Shown here: in pieces, positions 37,883-47,283 of the stretch
How positions within the stretch are numbered: position 1 is the first letter of the stretch
How the letters are laid out: each line of letters begins with the position of its first letter
Source: Xanthomonas prunicola
Lineage (GTDB): Bacteria > Pseudomonadota > Gammaproteobacteria > Xanthomonadales > Xanthomonadaceae
Reading direction: 5' to 3'
NCBI RefSeq assembly: GCF_002846205.1
Contig: NZ_PHKV01000001.1
Coordinates: forward strand, 930,001-994,000
Length of the DNA stretch: 64,000 bases
Made by a program: the position numbers and the translations under genes
The notes under the pieces: generated by a model
What the model saw: only the letters and a program-made list of their open reading frames with translations
What the model was told of the DNA's origin: nothing
The model's database searches: none

Positions 37883-38036
37883 ATTACGGCGTGTCCCGGC
37901 TCAGGATGCGGCACCGCGCCTCGACCGATCTCTCGGGCAATCACCGCCGGCCCGGAGGTGTTTAATCGCAGGCAGTGCCAGCCACACTCCGGTCGTTTCA
38001 ACCAACACACCGCCTAGCTCAAGCACCACAAACGAA

Positions 38037-38066
38037 GGCGGCCATCGTCGTCGAACGATAGCCGCC
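38037..38066 (-). terminator. Hairpin after leuB
   Basis: GGCGGC-T-ATCGT pairs with ACGAT-G-GCCGCC with one mismatch, 34 bp after the leuB stop on the minus strand, followed by the moderately T-rich TTCGTTTGT. Confidence 0.6.
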
Positions 38067-38100
38067 GGCATCTCCATCATCAAAACGACGAACGCAGACC

Positions 38101-39174
38101 CTAAAGCGCAGCCACCACCGCATCGCCCATCGCCACGGTGCCGACCTTGCTGGTGCCTTCCGACCAGATGTCAGCGGTGCGCAGGCCCTGGTCGAGCACC
38201 TCGCCGACCGCACGCTCAATCGCATCCGCTGCATCGGCCTGTGCAAAGGTGTAGCGCAGCATCATCGCCACCGACAGGATCGTCGCCAGCGGATTGGCGA
38301 TGCCCTTGCCGGCAATGTCCGGCGCCGAACCGTGGCATGGCTCGTACATACCCTTGCTGTTGGCATCCAGCGAAGCGGAGGGCAGCATACCGATCGAGCC
38401 CGTGAGCATGGACGCTTGGTCGGAGAGGATGTCGCCGAACATGTTGTCGGTCACGATCACGTCGAACTGCTTGGGCGCGCGCACCAACTGCATCGCCGCG
38501 TTGTCCACGTACATATGCGATAGCGCGATATCCGGGTAGTCCTTGGCCACTTCTTCGACCACTGCACGCCACAACTGACTCGATGCCAACACGTTGGCCT
38601 TGTCGACCGAGCACAACTTCTTGCCGCGCAAACGCGCCATCTCGAAGCCGGCTTTGGCGATGCGGCGGATCTCGCTCTCGCTGTACGGCAAGGTGTCGTA
38701 AGCCTGGCGCTCACCGTTGTCCAGCGTGCGGTTACCACGCGGCTGCCCGAAGTAAATGCCGCCAGTGAGCTCGCGCAGGATCAGCAGATCCAGCCCGGAC
38801 ACCACCTCCGGCTTCAGCGTGGAGGCATCTGCAAGCTGCGGATACAGCAGTGCCGGGCGCAGGTTGGCGAACAAACCCAGTTGCGAGCGGATCTTGAGCA
38901 GACCACGCTCCGGGCGTAGCGCCGGGTCGATGGTGTCCCACTGCGGGCCACCCACTGCACCCAGCAGCACCGCATCGGCAGCACGCGCACGCTCCAGTGT
39001 TTCATCGGCCAACGGGCTGCCATATTTATCGTAGGCCGCACCGCCCAGCTCGTCGTACACCAGCTCGAAACCCAGGCCGTGCTGCGTGTCAACGCGCTTT
39101 AGCACCTTGACCGCTTCGGCCATGATCTCCGGCCCGATGCCATCGCCGGGAAGAATCAGAATCTGCTTGCTCAT
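38101..39174 (-). CDS. leuB: 3-Isopropylmalate dehydrogenase
   Basis: A 357-residue NAD-dependent enzyme oxidising and decarboxylating 3-isopropylmalate. It starts with [21 protein letters not shown], contains the catalytic [14 protein letters not shown] and the metal-binding [15 protein letters not shown], and ends normally. ATG 39172-39174 is preceded by GAGGATGGC. It is the last gene of leuC-leuD-(small ORF)-leuB and is followed by a hairpin. Confidence 0.97.
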   Translation of the reverse strand: MSKQILILPGDGIGPEIMAEAVKVLKRVDTQHGLGFELVYDELGGAAYDKYGSPLADETLERARAADAVLLGAVGGPQWDTIDPALRPERGLLKIRSQLGLFANLRPALLYPQLADASTLKPEVVSGLDLLILRELTGGIYFGQPRGNRTLDNGERQAYDTLPYSESEIRRIAKAGFEMARLRGKKLCSVDKANVLASSQLWRAVVEEVAKDYPDIALSHMYVDNAAMQLVRAPKQFDVIVTDNMFGDILSDQASMLTGSIGMLPSASLDANSKGMYEPCHGSAPDIAGKGIANPLATILSVAMMLRYTFAQADAADAIERAVGEVLDQGLRTADIWSEGTSKVGTVAMGDAVVAAL

Positions 39175-39210
39175 GCCATCCTCGTGAGTGACGCCGCAGC
39201 GTCTTTGAAA

Positions 39211-39363
39211 TCAATGATCCGCCAGATCAGCACGGAGCTCGGCGAACTCGGCACCGTGTGCATGCACATCGTTGTGCAGATAGGCACGGGCCTGCGGTCC
39301 AACCTGCGCAACGACGTGTTCGCTCAGCGCCGACGGATCAGTGGTTTTGGCGACCGCATTCAC
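39211..39363 (-). CDS. 50-residue ORF between leuD and leuB
   Basis: A 50-codon frame begins with GTG at 39361-39363, overlapping the leuD stop as GTGA, and ends at TGA 39211, 36 bp before leuB. The product (starting [19 protein letters not shown], ending [10 protein letters not shown]) is acidic with several histidines and no membrane segment. The overlap geometry equals the ilvA/leuA junction in this window, supporting translation. No family is recognised. It could be a real small protein of the leucine operon or merely a coupling device that carries ribosomes towards leuB. Confidence 0.5.
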   Translation of the reverse strand: MNAVAKTTDPSALSEHVVAQVGPQARAYLHNDVHAHGAEFAELRADLADH

Positions 39364-40007
39364 TGCAGCGCGCCAAACAACCACGGTTGGCGTGCGCGGT
39401 GGCCCTGCTCGAAATGACCGATCGCATCGGCGTCCTGCAAGGTGAGGCCGATATCGTCCAGCCCGTTGAGCAGGCAGTGTTTGCGGAAGGCATCGATGTC
39501 GAAGCTGTACTCCACGCCATCGGGGCGGCGCACGCGTTGCGCGGCCAGATCCACGGTGAGCTGGTAGCCCTCGGTGGCCAGGCATTGTTCGAACAACGCA
39601 TCGACTTCTGCTTCGGCCAGCACGATCGGCAGCAGGCCGTTCTTGAAACTGTTGTTGTAGAAAATATCGGCAAAGCTCGGCGCGATCACGGTGCGAAAGC
39701 CATATTCGTCCAGCGCCCACGGCGCATGCTCGCGCGAGGAACCGCAGCCGAAGTTCTCGCGTGCCAGCAACACGCTGGCACCCTGATAACGGGGGAAATT
39801 GAGCACGAATTCCGGATTCAGCGGGCGCGTGCTGTTGTCGCGACCAGGCTCACCGATATCCAGATAGCGCCACTCGTCGAACAGATTCGGCCCGAAGCCG
39901 GTGCGCTTGATCGATTTGAGGAATTGCTTGGGAATGATCTGGTCGGTATCGACGTTGGCGCGATCCAGCGGCGCGACCAATCCGGTGTGTTGGGTGAAAG
40001 GGGTCAT
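39360..40007 (-). CDS. leuD: 3-Isopropylmalate dehydratase small subunit
   Basis: A 215-residue swivel-domain subunit of isopropylmalate isomerase. The N-terminus reads [33 protein letters not shown], and [16 protein letters not shown] is the family's substrate-recognition loop. Length is typical (about 200-215). It works with LeuC, encoded 65 bp upstream on the same strand. Its stop overlaps the GTG of the small ORF. Confidence 0.97.
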   Translation of the reverse strand: MTPFTQHTGLVAPLDRANVDTDQIIPKQFLKSIKRTGFGPNLFDEWRYLDIGEPGRDNSTRPLNPEFVLNFPRYQGASVLLARENFGCGSSREHAPWALDEYGFRTVIAPSFADIFYNNSFKNGLLPIVLAEAEVDALFEQCLATEGYQLTVDLAAQRVRRPDGVEYSFDIDAFRKHCLLNGLDDIGLTLQDADAIGHFEQGHRARQPWLFGALQ

Positions 40008-40023
40008 TGGAATGCCGTGATTA

Positions 40024-40103
40024 GGGAGTGGACATTGGGGATTCGAAAAAGCGGGAATGCGCGGACCGGTGTTTACGAATCCCGAATCCCCACTCCCGAA
40101 TCG
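40024..40103. repeat. GATTCCC-type repeat pair at the leuC 3' end
   Basis: CGAATCCCGAATCCCCACTCCCGAA-type iteration at 40076-40103 matches the repeat at the window start (12-42). A degenerate opposite-orientation copy (GGGAGTGG...GGGGATTCG) at 40024-40045 makes an inverted pair that could fold in the mRNA between leuC and leuD. Confidence 0.6.
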
Positions 40104-41521
40104 CCGAGTGCACGCACATCGACAAAATGCCCACTCACCGCCGCCGCAGCGGCCATCGCCGGGCTAACCAAGTGCGTGCGGCCACCGGCGCCCTGGCGGC
40201 CTTCGAAGTTACGGTTGGAGGTCGAAGCGCAATGTTCACCGCTCCCCAGCTTGTCCGGATTCATCGCCAGACACATCGAGCAGCCCGGCTCGCGCCATTC
40301 AAAACCGGCGTCCAAGAACACCTTGTCCAGGCCTTCAGCCTCTGCCTGCGCCTTGACCAAGCCTGAGCCGGGTACCACCAGCGCCTGCTTGATGGTGGAA
40401 GCGACCTTGCGGCCCTTGGCCACTGCGGCGGCGGCGCGCAGGTCTTCGATACGCGAGTTGGTGCACGAGCCAATGAACACCCGATCCAGGCGGATATCCG
40501 TGATCGGCTGGTTGGCCCGCAAACCCATGTATTTCAATGCGCGCTCGATCGAATCGCGCTTGGTTGGGTCCTGCTCGGTCGCCGGGTCCGGTACGTACTG
40601 ATCGATCGCCAGCACCATTTCGGGGGAGGTGCCCCAGCTGACCTGCGGCTTGATGTCTTCGGCGCGCAGTTCCACCACGGTGTCGAAGTGTGCGTCCGGG
40701 TCGGACACCAGCGTGCTCCACAGCGCGACTGCCGCATCCCAGTCGGCGCCCTTGGGCGCGAACGGGCGACCTTTGACGTAGGCAATCGTCTTGTCGTCCA
40801 CCGCCACCATGCCCACGCGCGCACCGGCTTCGATGGACATGTTGCAAATGGTCATGCGGCCTTCCATCGACAGCGCGCGGATCGCGCTGCCGGCAAATTC
40901 CAGCGCATGCCCGTTGCCGCCGGCGGTGCCGATCTTGCCGATCACCGCCAGCACGATGTCCTTGGCAGTCACCCCGAACGGCAGCGTGCCTTCAACGCGC
41001 ACCTGCATGTTCTTCATCTTCTTCGTAATCAGGCACTGGGTCGCCAGCACATGTTCGACCTCGGAGGTGCCGATGCCATGCGCCAGTGCGCCGAATGCGC
41101 CATGCGTGGAGGTGTGCGAATCGCCGCAGACCACGGTCATGCCGGGCAGGGTGGCGCCCTGCTCCGGGCCGACCACATGCACGATGCCCTGGCGCGCATC
41201 GTTCATCTTGAACTCGAGGATGCCGAAGTCGTCGCAGTTCTCGTCCAGCGTCTGCACCTGCAGGCGCGACACCTCGTCGGAAATCGACTCCAGCCCACCC
41301 TGGCGCTCGGCGCGCGTGGTCGGCACGTTGTGATCGGGCGTTGCGATATTGGCGTCGATGCGCCACGGCTTGCGCCCGGCCAGGCGCAGTCCTTCGAAGG
41401 CTTGCGGCGAAGTCACTTCGTGCAGGATGTGGCGGTCGATATAGATCAGCGACGAACCATCGTCACGGCGTGTGACCTCATGCAGTTCCCACAGCTTGTC
41501 GTACAGGGTCTTGGCAGTCAT
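40073..41521 (-). CDS. leuC: 3-Isopropylmalate dehydratase large subunit
   Basis: A 482-residue aconitase-family [4Fe-4S] enzyme that isomerises 2- to 3-isopropylmalate with LeuD. The cluster cysteines are in [11 protein letters not shown] and in GCSMCLAMN (CxxC). The protein body ends at [12 protein letters not shown]; the last nine residues (DSGVGIRDS) are encoded by the GATTCGGGAGTGGGG repeat at 40076-40103, so the natural stop seems to have been replaced by repeat sequence. It is divergent from the LysR gene, with a palindrome in between that probably controls both. Confidence 0.97.
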   Translation of the reverse strand: MTAKTLYDKLWELHEVTRRDDGSSLIYIDRHILHEVTSPQAFEGLRLAGRKPWRIDANIATPDHNVPTTRAERQGGLESISDEVSRLQVQTLDENCDDFGILEFKMNDARQGIVHVVGPEQGATLPGMTVVCGDSHTSTHGAFGALAHGIGTSEVEHVLATQCLITKKMKNMQVRVEGTLPFGVTAKDIVLAVIGKIGTAGGNGHALEFAGSAIRALSMEGRMTICNMSIEAGARVGMVAVDDKTIAYVKGRPFAPKGADWDAAVALWSTLVSDPDAHFDTVVELRAEDIKPQVSWGTSPEMVLAIDQYVPDPATEQDPTKRDSIERALKYMGLRANQPITDIRLDRVFIGSCTNSRIEDLRAAAAVAKGRKVASTIKQALVVPGSGLVKAQAEAEGLDKVFLDAGFEWREPGCSMCLAMNPDKLGSGEHCASTSNRNFEGRQGAGGRTHLVSPAMAAAAAVSGHFVDVRALGDSGVGIRDS

Positions 41522-41598
41522 CGCGGCAATCCGAATGGCGGATGGTGGGTGCGCCCACCTGGCTGAGGTCGATGCTAGGAGCTTGCCTTGGATTACGC

Positions 41599-41630
41599 AA
41601 ATTCATATTGTTTATTCAAGAAATGAATTT
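41599..41630. promoter_or_regulatory. Palindromic operator between leuC and the LysR gene
   Basis: AAATTCAT (41599-41606) and ATGAATTT (41623-41630) are exact inverted repeats separated by 16 AT-rich bases, in a GC-rich chromosome. It lies 12 bp before the LysR ATG and about 80 bp before leuC. LysR proteins usually bind such interrupted palindromes to activate the divergent gene and repress themselves. Confidence 0.65.
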
Positions 41631-41641
41631 TAGGAATAGCA

Positions 41642-42565
41642 ATGGACCTGGCGAGCCTCAATGCATTCGTGGCGATCGCCGAAAGCGGCAGCTTCTCCGC
41701 GGCCGGTGAGGCCTTGCACCTGACCCAGCCGGCAGTGAGCAAACGCATCGCCCTGCTGGAGGCGCAACTGTCGGCGCGCCTGTTCGACCGCCTAGGCCGG
41801 CAAGTGGTGCTGACCGAAGCCGGCCAGGCACTGTTGCCGCGCGCGCAACGCATCCTGGCCGAGCTGCAGGACACCCGCCGCGTGCTCGAGCATCTGGGCG
41901 CGGCGGTTGGCGGTCGTTTGAGTCTGGCCACTAGCCACCATGTGGGTCTGCACCGCCTGCCCGCCTTGTTGCGCGGTTTCGCGACACAACATCCGCAGGC
42001 GGCGCTGGATATCCAGTTCCTGGATTCGGAATTGGCGTACGCGGCGGTGCTGCGCGGGGAGGTGGAACTGGCGGTGACCACCCTGGCGCCCGACACGCGC
42101 GCACCACTGCGCGCGCAGCCGATCTGGCATGACCGCTTGCAGTTCGTGGTTGCGCCAGATCACCCGTTGGCAGCACTGCCCGAGCTGTCGCTGGACGATG
42201 TGGTTGCACACCCGGCAGTCTTGCCGGATCCGGGCACCTTTACCCATCGCATCGTCGCCAACCTATTTGCCGAACGCGGTCTGGCGCCGAGTTTGCGCAT
42301 GACCACCAATTATCTGGAGACGATCAAGATGTTGGTGTCGGTGGGCCTGGCGTGGAGCGTCTTGCCGGAGCGCATGATCGACCATCAGATCATGGCGCTG
42401 CCACTGGCCGATGTGGCGTTATCGCGTGAGCTGGGTTGCGTCACGCATGGCGGGCGCACCTTGTCGCGTGCTGCGCAGGCATTTGTCGCGTTGTTGCGCG
42501 CGCAGGCGGATCACGCGCAGGGGTCGCGAGGTGTGCAGCATGTCGCACATGGCGGCGACCGATGA
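41642..42565 (+). CDS. LysR-family transcriptional regulator
   Basis: A 307-residue regulator. The N-terminal helix-turn-helix is clear (LNAFVAIAESGSFSAAGEALHLTQPAVSKRIALLE), and the effector domain follows from about residue 90. ATG 41642 has AGGAA upstream. It is divergent from leuC, which suggests that it controls leuCDB in response to a pathway intermediate such as isopropylmalate. This is inferred from position, not from the sequence of the effector domain. Confidence 0.9.
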   Translation: MDLASLNAFVAIAESGSFSAAGEALHLTQPAVSKRIALLEAQLSARLFDRLGRQVVLTEAGQALLPRAQRILAELQDTRRVLEHLGAAVGGRLSLATSHHVGLHRLPALLRGFATQHPQAALDIQFLDSELAYAAVLRGEVELAVTTLAPDTRAPLRAQPIWHDRLQFVVAPDHPLAALPELSLDDVVAHPAVLPDPGTFTHRIVANLFAERGLAPSLRMTTNYLETIKMLVSVGLAWSVLPERMIDHQIMALPLADVALSRELGCVTHGGRTLSRAAQAFVALLRAQADHAQGSRGVQHVAHGGDR

Positions 42566-42607
42566 CCTCGGGCCCGCGCTCGGCATGCTGCGCAATCGCG
42601 CACCCTC

Positions 42608-45600
42608 CTAGGGCCCGATCAAGCGATCCCGCCCCTGTCGCTTGGCTTCATACAGACGACCATCGGCCAACGCCAGCAATTCGCGTCGGCTCGGCGCTTC
42701 GTCGCTCATCGCCATACCCATGCTGGCGGTACAACGCACGGGCGTGCCTTGCGCATCAACCTCGATGTCGGCCAGTCGCTGCCGCATCCGCTCGAACAGC
42801 GCGCGCGCCTGTGCCGCATCCAGCCCGGTTGTCGCCAGCAGGAATTCTTCGCCACCGTGCCGCGCGGCGAAGCAGTGCGCCTGATCCTGCTCGCTCAACG
42901 CCTGGCCGATGGCCGACAGCACCGCATCGCCAACCTCGTGACCGTAGTTGTCGTTGATGCGCTTGAAGTGGTCGATATCCATCAACGCTAGCGCCAGTGC
43001 AGCGCCACCTGCATGCGCATCATCGAACCATTGCTGCAGCACGCGCTCGGCTTCGCGTCGGTTCGGCAAGGTGGTCAGCACGTCGTGGCTGGCGCGGTAT
43101 TCCAGCTGGCGCATCAACGCTTCGCGTTCCTGGCTGGCCTGCTGCAGCGCCAGGTTCTTGTCGCTCAGTTCGCGCGTACGCCGGTCGATGACGGTATTGA
43201 GCTGGCGCTGACGCCGGCGATAACTGGCGGTCCGCCACAGATACAACCCGTAGACCACGCTGGCCAGGCCAAGAATGCCCAGGCCGATCACTTCGCCCCG
43301 GCGCCACCACGGCGGCGCCAGCGCGATAACCAGGCTGGCTTCGCCCAACAAATCGCTTTGCCGCCAATCCACCGGCAGCGACATCGCCTGCACGCGGAAG
43401 CGGAAGCGACCCGGCGGCAGATTGGTGTAGACCGCTTCGCTGGTGCTGTCAGCATCCACCCAATCCGGATCGAAGCCTTCCAGTCGGTAGCGATACCGCA
43501 CCTTGTCCGGGCCACGGAAATTCAGCCCGGCATAGCCAATTGCAAGACGCCGGGTCTGTGCACCGAACCGATGCGTGCCACTCAGCGGTTGCACCATGCC
43601 ATCGACCAGCAGGCGCTCGAACACGATCGGCACGCGATGGCCTTGCAAGGTACCCACCCGTGTCGGGTCAATCACGCCCAGGCCTGCAGCGGTGGGAAAC
43701 AGCAACTGCCCGGACTGGGTCAACCAACCAGCAGGTGCGCTGCTGCCGTTGCCCTGGTTGCTCGGCATACCGTCGCTGCGGTCGACCACTTCCACGCTCA
43801 ATTGTTCGCGCGTGCCCGCGTCGATCTGGTCGAAGTTCTTGCGTGCGATGCGGAACACGCCGTGGTTGCTCGACAACCAAAAATAGCCACGGCCGTCGTC
43901 GATCACCCGAAACAGCTTGTCGCGTGGCAGCCCGAACCGGTGGTCGTAGACACGGAAGCTGTCACCGCGCAGACGCAGCAAGCCGCGATCGCTGGCGATC
44001 CACACATCGCCGGCGGCATCGCGCAGGAAGTCGAACGCGTTCTGGCCGGGAAAATCCTGCTCGCCAAGCCAGGCGCGCGTGCTGCCGTCCGGCGACAGCG
44101 CGGTCATGCCACGATCGGTGCCGATCCACACGATGCCCTGCGCATCGCGGTATAACCCATGCACCGAGCCGTCCGGCACACCGTCGGCGGCGGTGTAGCG
44201 GCGCGCCTTGCCATTGCGCCAGCGCACCAGCCCGGCCGTGCTGCCGATCCACAGGTCGTCGCCATCCGGCAGCACCGCACGCACCGACATCGACGGCAGG
44301 CCATCGGCCGCGCCGATGCGCACCAGCACGTGGCCTTGCGCGTCCAGACGTACCACGCCCTGGCTGTAGGTGCCGGCCCACACGCCGCCATCACCGGCAT
44401 CGGCCAGCGCCAGCACCGACTGCTCAAGCACGCGCCCACCGTCGCTGGGCGACAACGACACGCGGCTGATGGTGCCGTCGCGCCAACGATCCAGGCCAAC
44501 GGCATTGCCCACCCACACGGTGCCGTTGCCGGTCTGCAGCACACAGCGCACGTAGTCCGAACTCAGGCCTTCGTCGTGGGTGACGCCGTGTGCGGCGCCT
44601 TCGGCAACCCGGAACAGCCCGTGCGTGCTGCCGACCCAGATCAGGCCTTCGGCGTCTTCCAGCAGCGCCGGGCTGGCGACGCCGGAAATGGCGATCTGCT
44701 CGTCCGGGTCGTCGGGGCCGCTGTGTACCACCAGCATTCCCGAAGACAGACTCATCCACAGGTGCCCGCGGCGGTCGAGCAGCACTGAATCCACGCGCTG
44801 GCCCTGGCGGAAACGCTGCAGGCCGCCGCCACGGCTCCACCACCACACGCCATCGTCGCCGGCGACCAACAGGCCGCCCTGACGGTCGCTGGCCAGCCGC
44901 CGCACCGGCGCGTCGCGCATCCCGTGCACCCTGCCCCAGGCCGCAGCCTGGCCGTCATCGCGCGGCAGACGATACAGACCGACCTCGGTACCAACCCACA
45001 GGTCGCCGCCCTCGTCTGCGGACAACGCCGTGATCCGCGCACGCGGCAACCCGGCCTGGCGACCGATATCGACCACCCGCCCGTCGCCCTCGATGCGGTA
45101 CAGCGTCTGCGGCGTGCCCACCCACAACGCGCCATCGGCACGCCGCAGCAAGGCGCTCACCGCCAGATGCCGCGCCGAGGCGCCGCCCAGCTGCTGCCAG
45201 TGGCCGTCCTGATAGTGGTAGACGCCGTCGAACGCGGTACCGAACAGCATGCCGCCGGTGCTGTCGCGTGCCACCACGAACACTCCGCCCAGCTCGACGC
45301 CGGGAGTGTTCTGGCGGTCGTACACGGTGAAGTCGCGCCCATTGAAGCGCGCCACGCCTTCCCAGGTGCCCAGCCAGATCAGCCCGTCTTCGCCCTGGGC
45401 CACGGCGTGCACCAGGTTGTGCGGCAGGCCATCGTCCATGGTCCAGCGCGTGACCGTGTGGTATGCCGTGTGTTTGAGCGCCTGCGCGCCGGCTGGCCAG
45501 GCGCCGAGCACTGCGCAGCACGCCAGCAGCCACAACAACGCGCGCCCGATCCGCCGCACGCACGTGCTGCGAACGCAGCGTGTATGCGCATGCGGACCGA

Positions 45601-45610
45601 CCCTTCCCAC
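42608..45610 (-). CDS. Two-component-propeller sensor with GGDEF domain
   Basis: A 1000-residue membrane protein. A signal/anchor segment (ALLWLLACCAVLGAWPAGAQA) is followed by about 14 Reg_prop propeller repeats (GLIWLGTWEGVARF, ALWVGTPQTLYRI, DLWIGSTAGLVRW). A Y_Y_Y domain comes next (VRYRYRLEGFDPDW), then one membrane span (VIGLGILGLASVVYGLYLW), a coiled coil and a C-terminal GGDEF domain with active RHGGEEFLL. The inhibitory RxxD site is absent (QAHC in its place), so product inhibition is unlikely. It should make cyclic di-GMP in response to a periplasmic, probably carbohydrate, signal. It is divergent from the TetR gene. The exact start among several N-terminal candidates is uncertain. 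Confidence 0.9.
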   Translation of the reverse strand: MGRVGPHAHTRCVRSTCVRRIGRALLWLLACCAVLGAWPAGAQALKHTAYHTVTRWTMDDGLPHNLVHAVAQGEDGLIWLGTWEGVARFNGRDFTVYDRQNTPGVELGGVFVVARDSTGGMLFGTAFDGVYHYQDGHWQQLGGASARHLAVSALLRRADGALWVGTPQTLYRIEGDGRVVDIGRQAGLPRARITALSADEGGDLWVGTEVGLYRLPRDDGQAAAWGRVHGMRDAPVRRLASDRQGGLLVAGDDGVWWWSRGGGLQRFRQGQRVDSVLLDRRGHLWMSLSSGMLVVHSGPDDPDEQIAISGVASPALLEDAEGLIWVGSTHGLFRVAEGAAHGVTHDEGLSSDYVRCVLQTGNGTVWVGNAVGLDRWRDGTISRVSLSPSDGGRVLEQSVLALADAGDGGVWAGTYSQGVVRLDAQGHVLVRIGAADGLPSMSVRAVLPDGDDLWIGSTAGLVRWRNGKARRYTAADGVPDGSVHGLYRDAQGIVWIGTDRGMTALSPDGSTRAWLGEQDFPGQNAFDFLRDAAGDVWIASDRGLLRLRGDSFRVYDHRFGLPRDKLFRVIDDGRGYFWLSSNHGVFRIARKNFDQIDAGTREQLSVEVVDRSDGMPSNQGNGSSAPAGWLTQSGQLLFPTAAGLGVIDPTRVGTLQGHRVPIVFERLLVDGMVQPLSGTHRFGAQTRRLAIGYAGLNFRGPDKVRYRYRLEGFDPDWVDADSTSEAVYTNLPPGRFRFRVQAMSLPVDWRQSDLLGEASLVIALAPPWWRRGEVIGLGILGLASVVYGLYLWRTASYRRRQRQLNTVIDRRTRELSDKNLALQQASQEREALMRQLEYRASHDVLTTLPNRREAERVLQQWFDDAHAGGAALALALMDIDHFKRINDNYGHEVGDAVLSAIGQALSEQDQAHCFAARHGGEEFLLATTGLDAAQARALFERMRQRLADIEVDAQGTPVRCTASMGMAMSDEAPSRRELLALADGRLYEAKRQGRDRLIGP

Positions 45611-45796
45611 GCTCCCCGTCCCCCCGTCCGTGTTCGCTCGAGATACCTGCCGGTATGCACTGGCAGGTCTGCCGCAAATCTATCACCGGGGTTTTTCCGC
45701 TGCCTTCGGTGGATCCCTGACAGCTGCCGGGAGCTCCATGACACGGGAGCCAGAGACCGAATCGTTAACGTAGCGCGTCGGTGCCGAGTATAAATA

Positions 45797-45817
45797 TAGA
45801 ACCCGATGGTCTAGTAT
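45797..45817 (+). promoter_or_regulatory. Candidate operator and -10 of the TetR gene
   Basis: TAGAACC and GGTCTA form an imperfect inverted repeat around CGAT (45797-45813). The right arm overlaps TAGTAT (45812-45817), a -10-like hexamer ending 7 nt before the ATG. Binding of the repressor here would block its own promoter. The mRNA would be nearly leaderless. Confidence 0.45.
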
Positions 45818-45824
45818 TGACGGC

Positions 45825-46478
45825 ATGTCCAGCTCGCCCCCCCTCAACTCCAAAGCCAAGAGCAACGGCCCTGGCCGTCCCAAGGACCTTGGAAAGCGTG
45901 CCGCCATCCTGGGTGCCGCCCGCACCATGTTCATGGAACAGGGCTATGCAGGGGTCAGCATGGATGGGATCGCTGCGCAGGCGGGCGTCTCCAAACTGAC
46001 CGTGTACAGCCACTTCGGCGACAAGGAGAGCCTGTTTTCCGAGGCGATCCGCGCGCAATGCCAGCACATGATGCCGGACGACCTGTTCGACCATGCCCCC
46101 AAGGGCGCAGTGCGCGACCAGCTCACCGAGATCGCCCATGCGTTCTTTGCCATGGTCAGCACCGAATCGGCTATCTCCACCCACCGCATGATGATGGCGC
46201 CCGGTACCGGCGACGTGCATATACGCGAGATGTTCTGGGATGCGGGCCCTAAGCGCACGCAGCGGGCGCTGGCGGATTTCCTGTCCGCGCGGGTGGCCGA
46301 CGGCCAGTTGGAGATTCCGGACGTCGCGCGCGCCGCGTCGCAATTCTTCTGCCTGCTCAAGGGCGAGCTGTACGCCTTGATGATGTGCGGCCTGCACGGC
46401 CAGCCCACCCGCGCGCAGGTGGATGCGCACATCGACACCAGCGTGGACTTCTTTTTGAGGGCATATGCGCCGCGCTGA
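45825..46478 (+). CDS. TetR-family transcriptional regulator
   Basis: A 217-residue regulator. The N-terminal TetR helix-turn-helix is at about 25-70 (RAAILGAARTMFMEQGYAGVSMDGIAAQAGVSKLTVYSHFGDKESLF). The C-terminal ligand domain is all-helical. It precedes pcm and tolC on the same strand by 128 bp. TetR regulators next to outer-membrane efflux genes commonly repress them, so control of tolC expression is a reasonable inference. The start at 45825 lies 7 nt after a TAGTAT hexamer. Confidence 0.9.
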   Translation: MSSSPPLNSKAKSNGPGRPKDLGKRAAILGAARTMFMEQGYAGVSMDGIAAQAGVSKLTVYSHFGDKESLFSEAIRAQCQHMMPDDLFDHAPKGAVRDQLTEIAHAFFAMVSTESAISTHRMMMAPGTGDVHIREMFWDAGPKRTQRALADFLSARVADGQLEIPDVARAASQFFCLLKGELYALMMCGLHGQPTRAQVDAHIDTSVDFFLRAYAPR

Positions 46479-46570
46479 GGGCCCCCGGCCTTTGGTGGCG
46501 ATGACTTCCGGCACTGCGCCGGATGGCAGCGCGCGGCGATGCTAGATGCGCCAGGTGCCTCGCGCACCGG

Positions 46571-46576
46571 TAAAAT
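46571..46576 (+). promoter_or_regulatory. Candidate -10 element for pcm-tolC
   Basis: TAAAAT lies 30 bp upstream of the pcm ATG, giving a leader of about 24 nt. It indicates that pcm-tolC has a promoter separate from the TetR gene. Confidence 0.4.
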
Positions 46577-46606
46577 GTTTGCCCCACCGCGTTGGATAAC
46601 CGCACC

Positions 46607-47263
46607 ATGACGATCGATTTCACCCAGGCCCGCGAAAAGATGGTCGAGCAGCAGATCCGGCCGTGGGACGTGCTGGACCTGCGCGTACTCGACGTGCTGG
46701 CGCGCCTGCCGCGCGAAGCCTTTGTGCCGGAGGCATACAAGACGCTGGCCTATGTCGACGTGGAAATTCCGCTGTCGGCCGGTCACAAGATGATGAAGCC
46801 GGTCGTCGAAGGCCGCATGTTGCAGGCGCTGGATCTGCAGCCGGGCGAAGACGTGCTGGAAGTGGGCGCTGGCAGCGGCTTCGCCACCGCCTGCCTGGCC
46901 GCGCTCGCGCGTGAAGTCGTCAGCCTGGAGATCGACCCGGCACTGGCGGCCGCCGCGCGCGCCAATCTGGACCGTACCGGCCTGGGCAGCAATGTCCGTA
47001 TCGAAACCGCCGACGTGTTCGGCTGGCAGAGCGAGCGTCGCTTCGATGCCATCTGCGTGACCGGCGCGGTCGATACACTCCCCGTGCAGTGGCTGCAGTG
47101 GTTGCGCCCGAACGGCCGGCTGTTCGTCGTGCGCGGTCACGAACCAGTGATGGAAGCGGTGCTGGTCCGTGGCGACGTCAACGCCCCGCGCATCGAGTCG
47201 TTATTCGAAACCGACCTCGCCTATCTCCAGGGCGCCGCACCGACGCCCCGATTCCAATTCTGA
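46607..47263 (+). CDS. pcm: Protein-L-isoaspartate O-methyltransferase family
   Basis: A 218-residue SAM-dependent methyltransferase. The SAM motif VLEVGAGSGFATACLAAL lies at about 85-102 and motif post-I VVSLEID follows. PCMT enzymes repair isoaspartyl damage in proteins, but many proteobacterial copies beside tolC diverge in the substrate region and may act on something else. ATG 46607 is used; a TTG five codons upstream (46592) is possible. tolC starts 20 bp downstream, so the two are co-transcribed. Confidence 0.88.
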   Translation: MTIDFTQAREKMVEQQIRPWDVLDLRVLDVLARLPREAFVPEAYKTLAYVDVEIPLSAGHKMMKPVVEGRMLQALDLQPGEDVLEVGAGSGFATACLAALAREVVSLEIDPALAAAARANLDRTGLGSNVRIETADVFGWQSERRFDAICVTGAVDTLPVQWLQWLRPNGRLFVVRGHEPVMEAVLVRGDVNAPRIESLFETDLAYLQGAAPTPRFQF

Positions 47264-47283
47264 TTCCCAAGGAAGCTTCCCCG

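Larger units (their letters stand above)
37625..38100. other. Intergenic region between leuA and leuB
   Basis: Nearly 480 bp between convergent operons. It contains a small hairpin (ATTGAAAGC/GCTTTCAAT near 37773), the second copy of the 47-bp repeat (37836-37882) and a leuB-side hairpin (38037-38066). No gene is recognisable. Confidence 0.5.
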
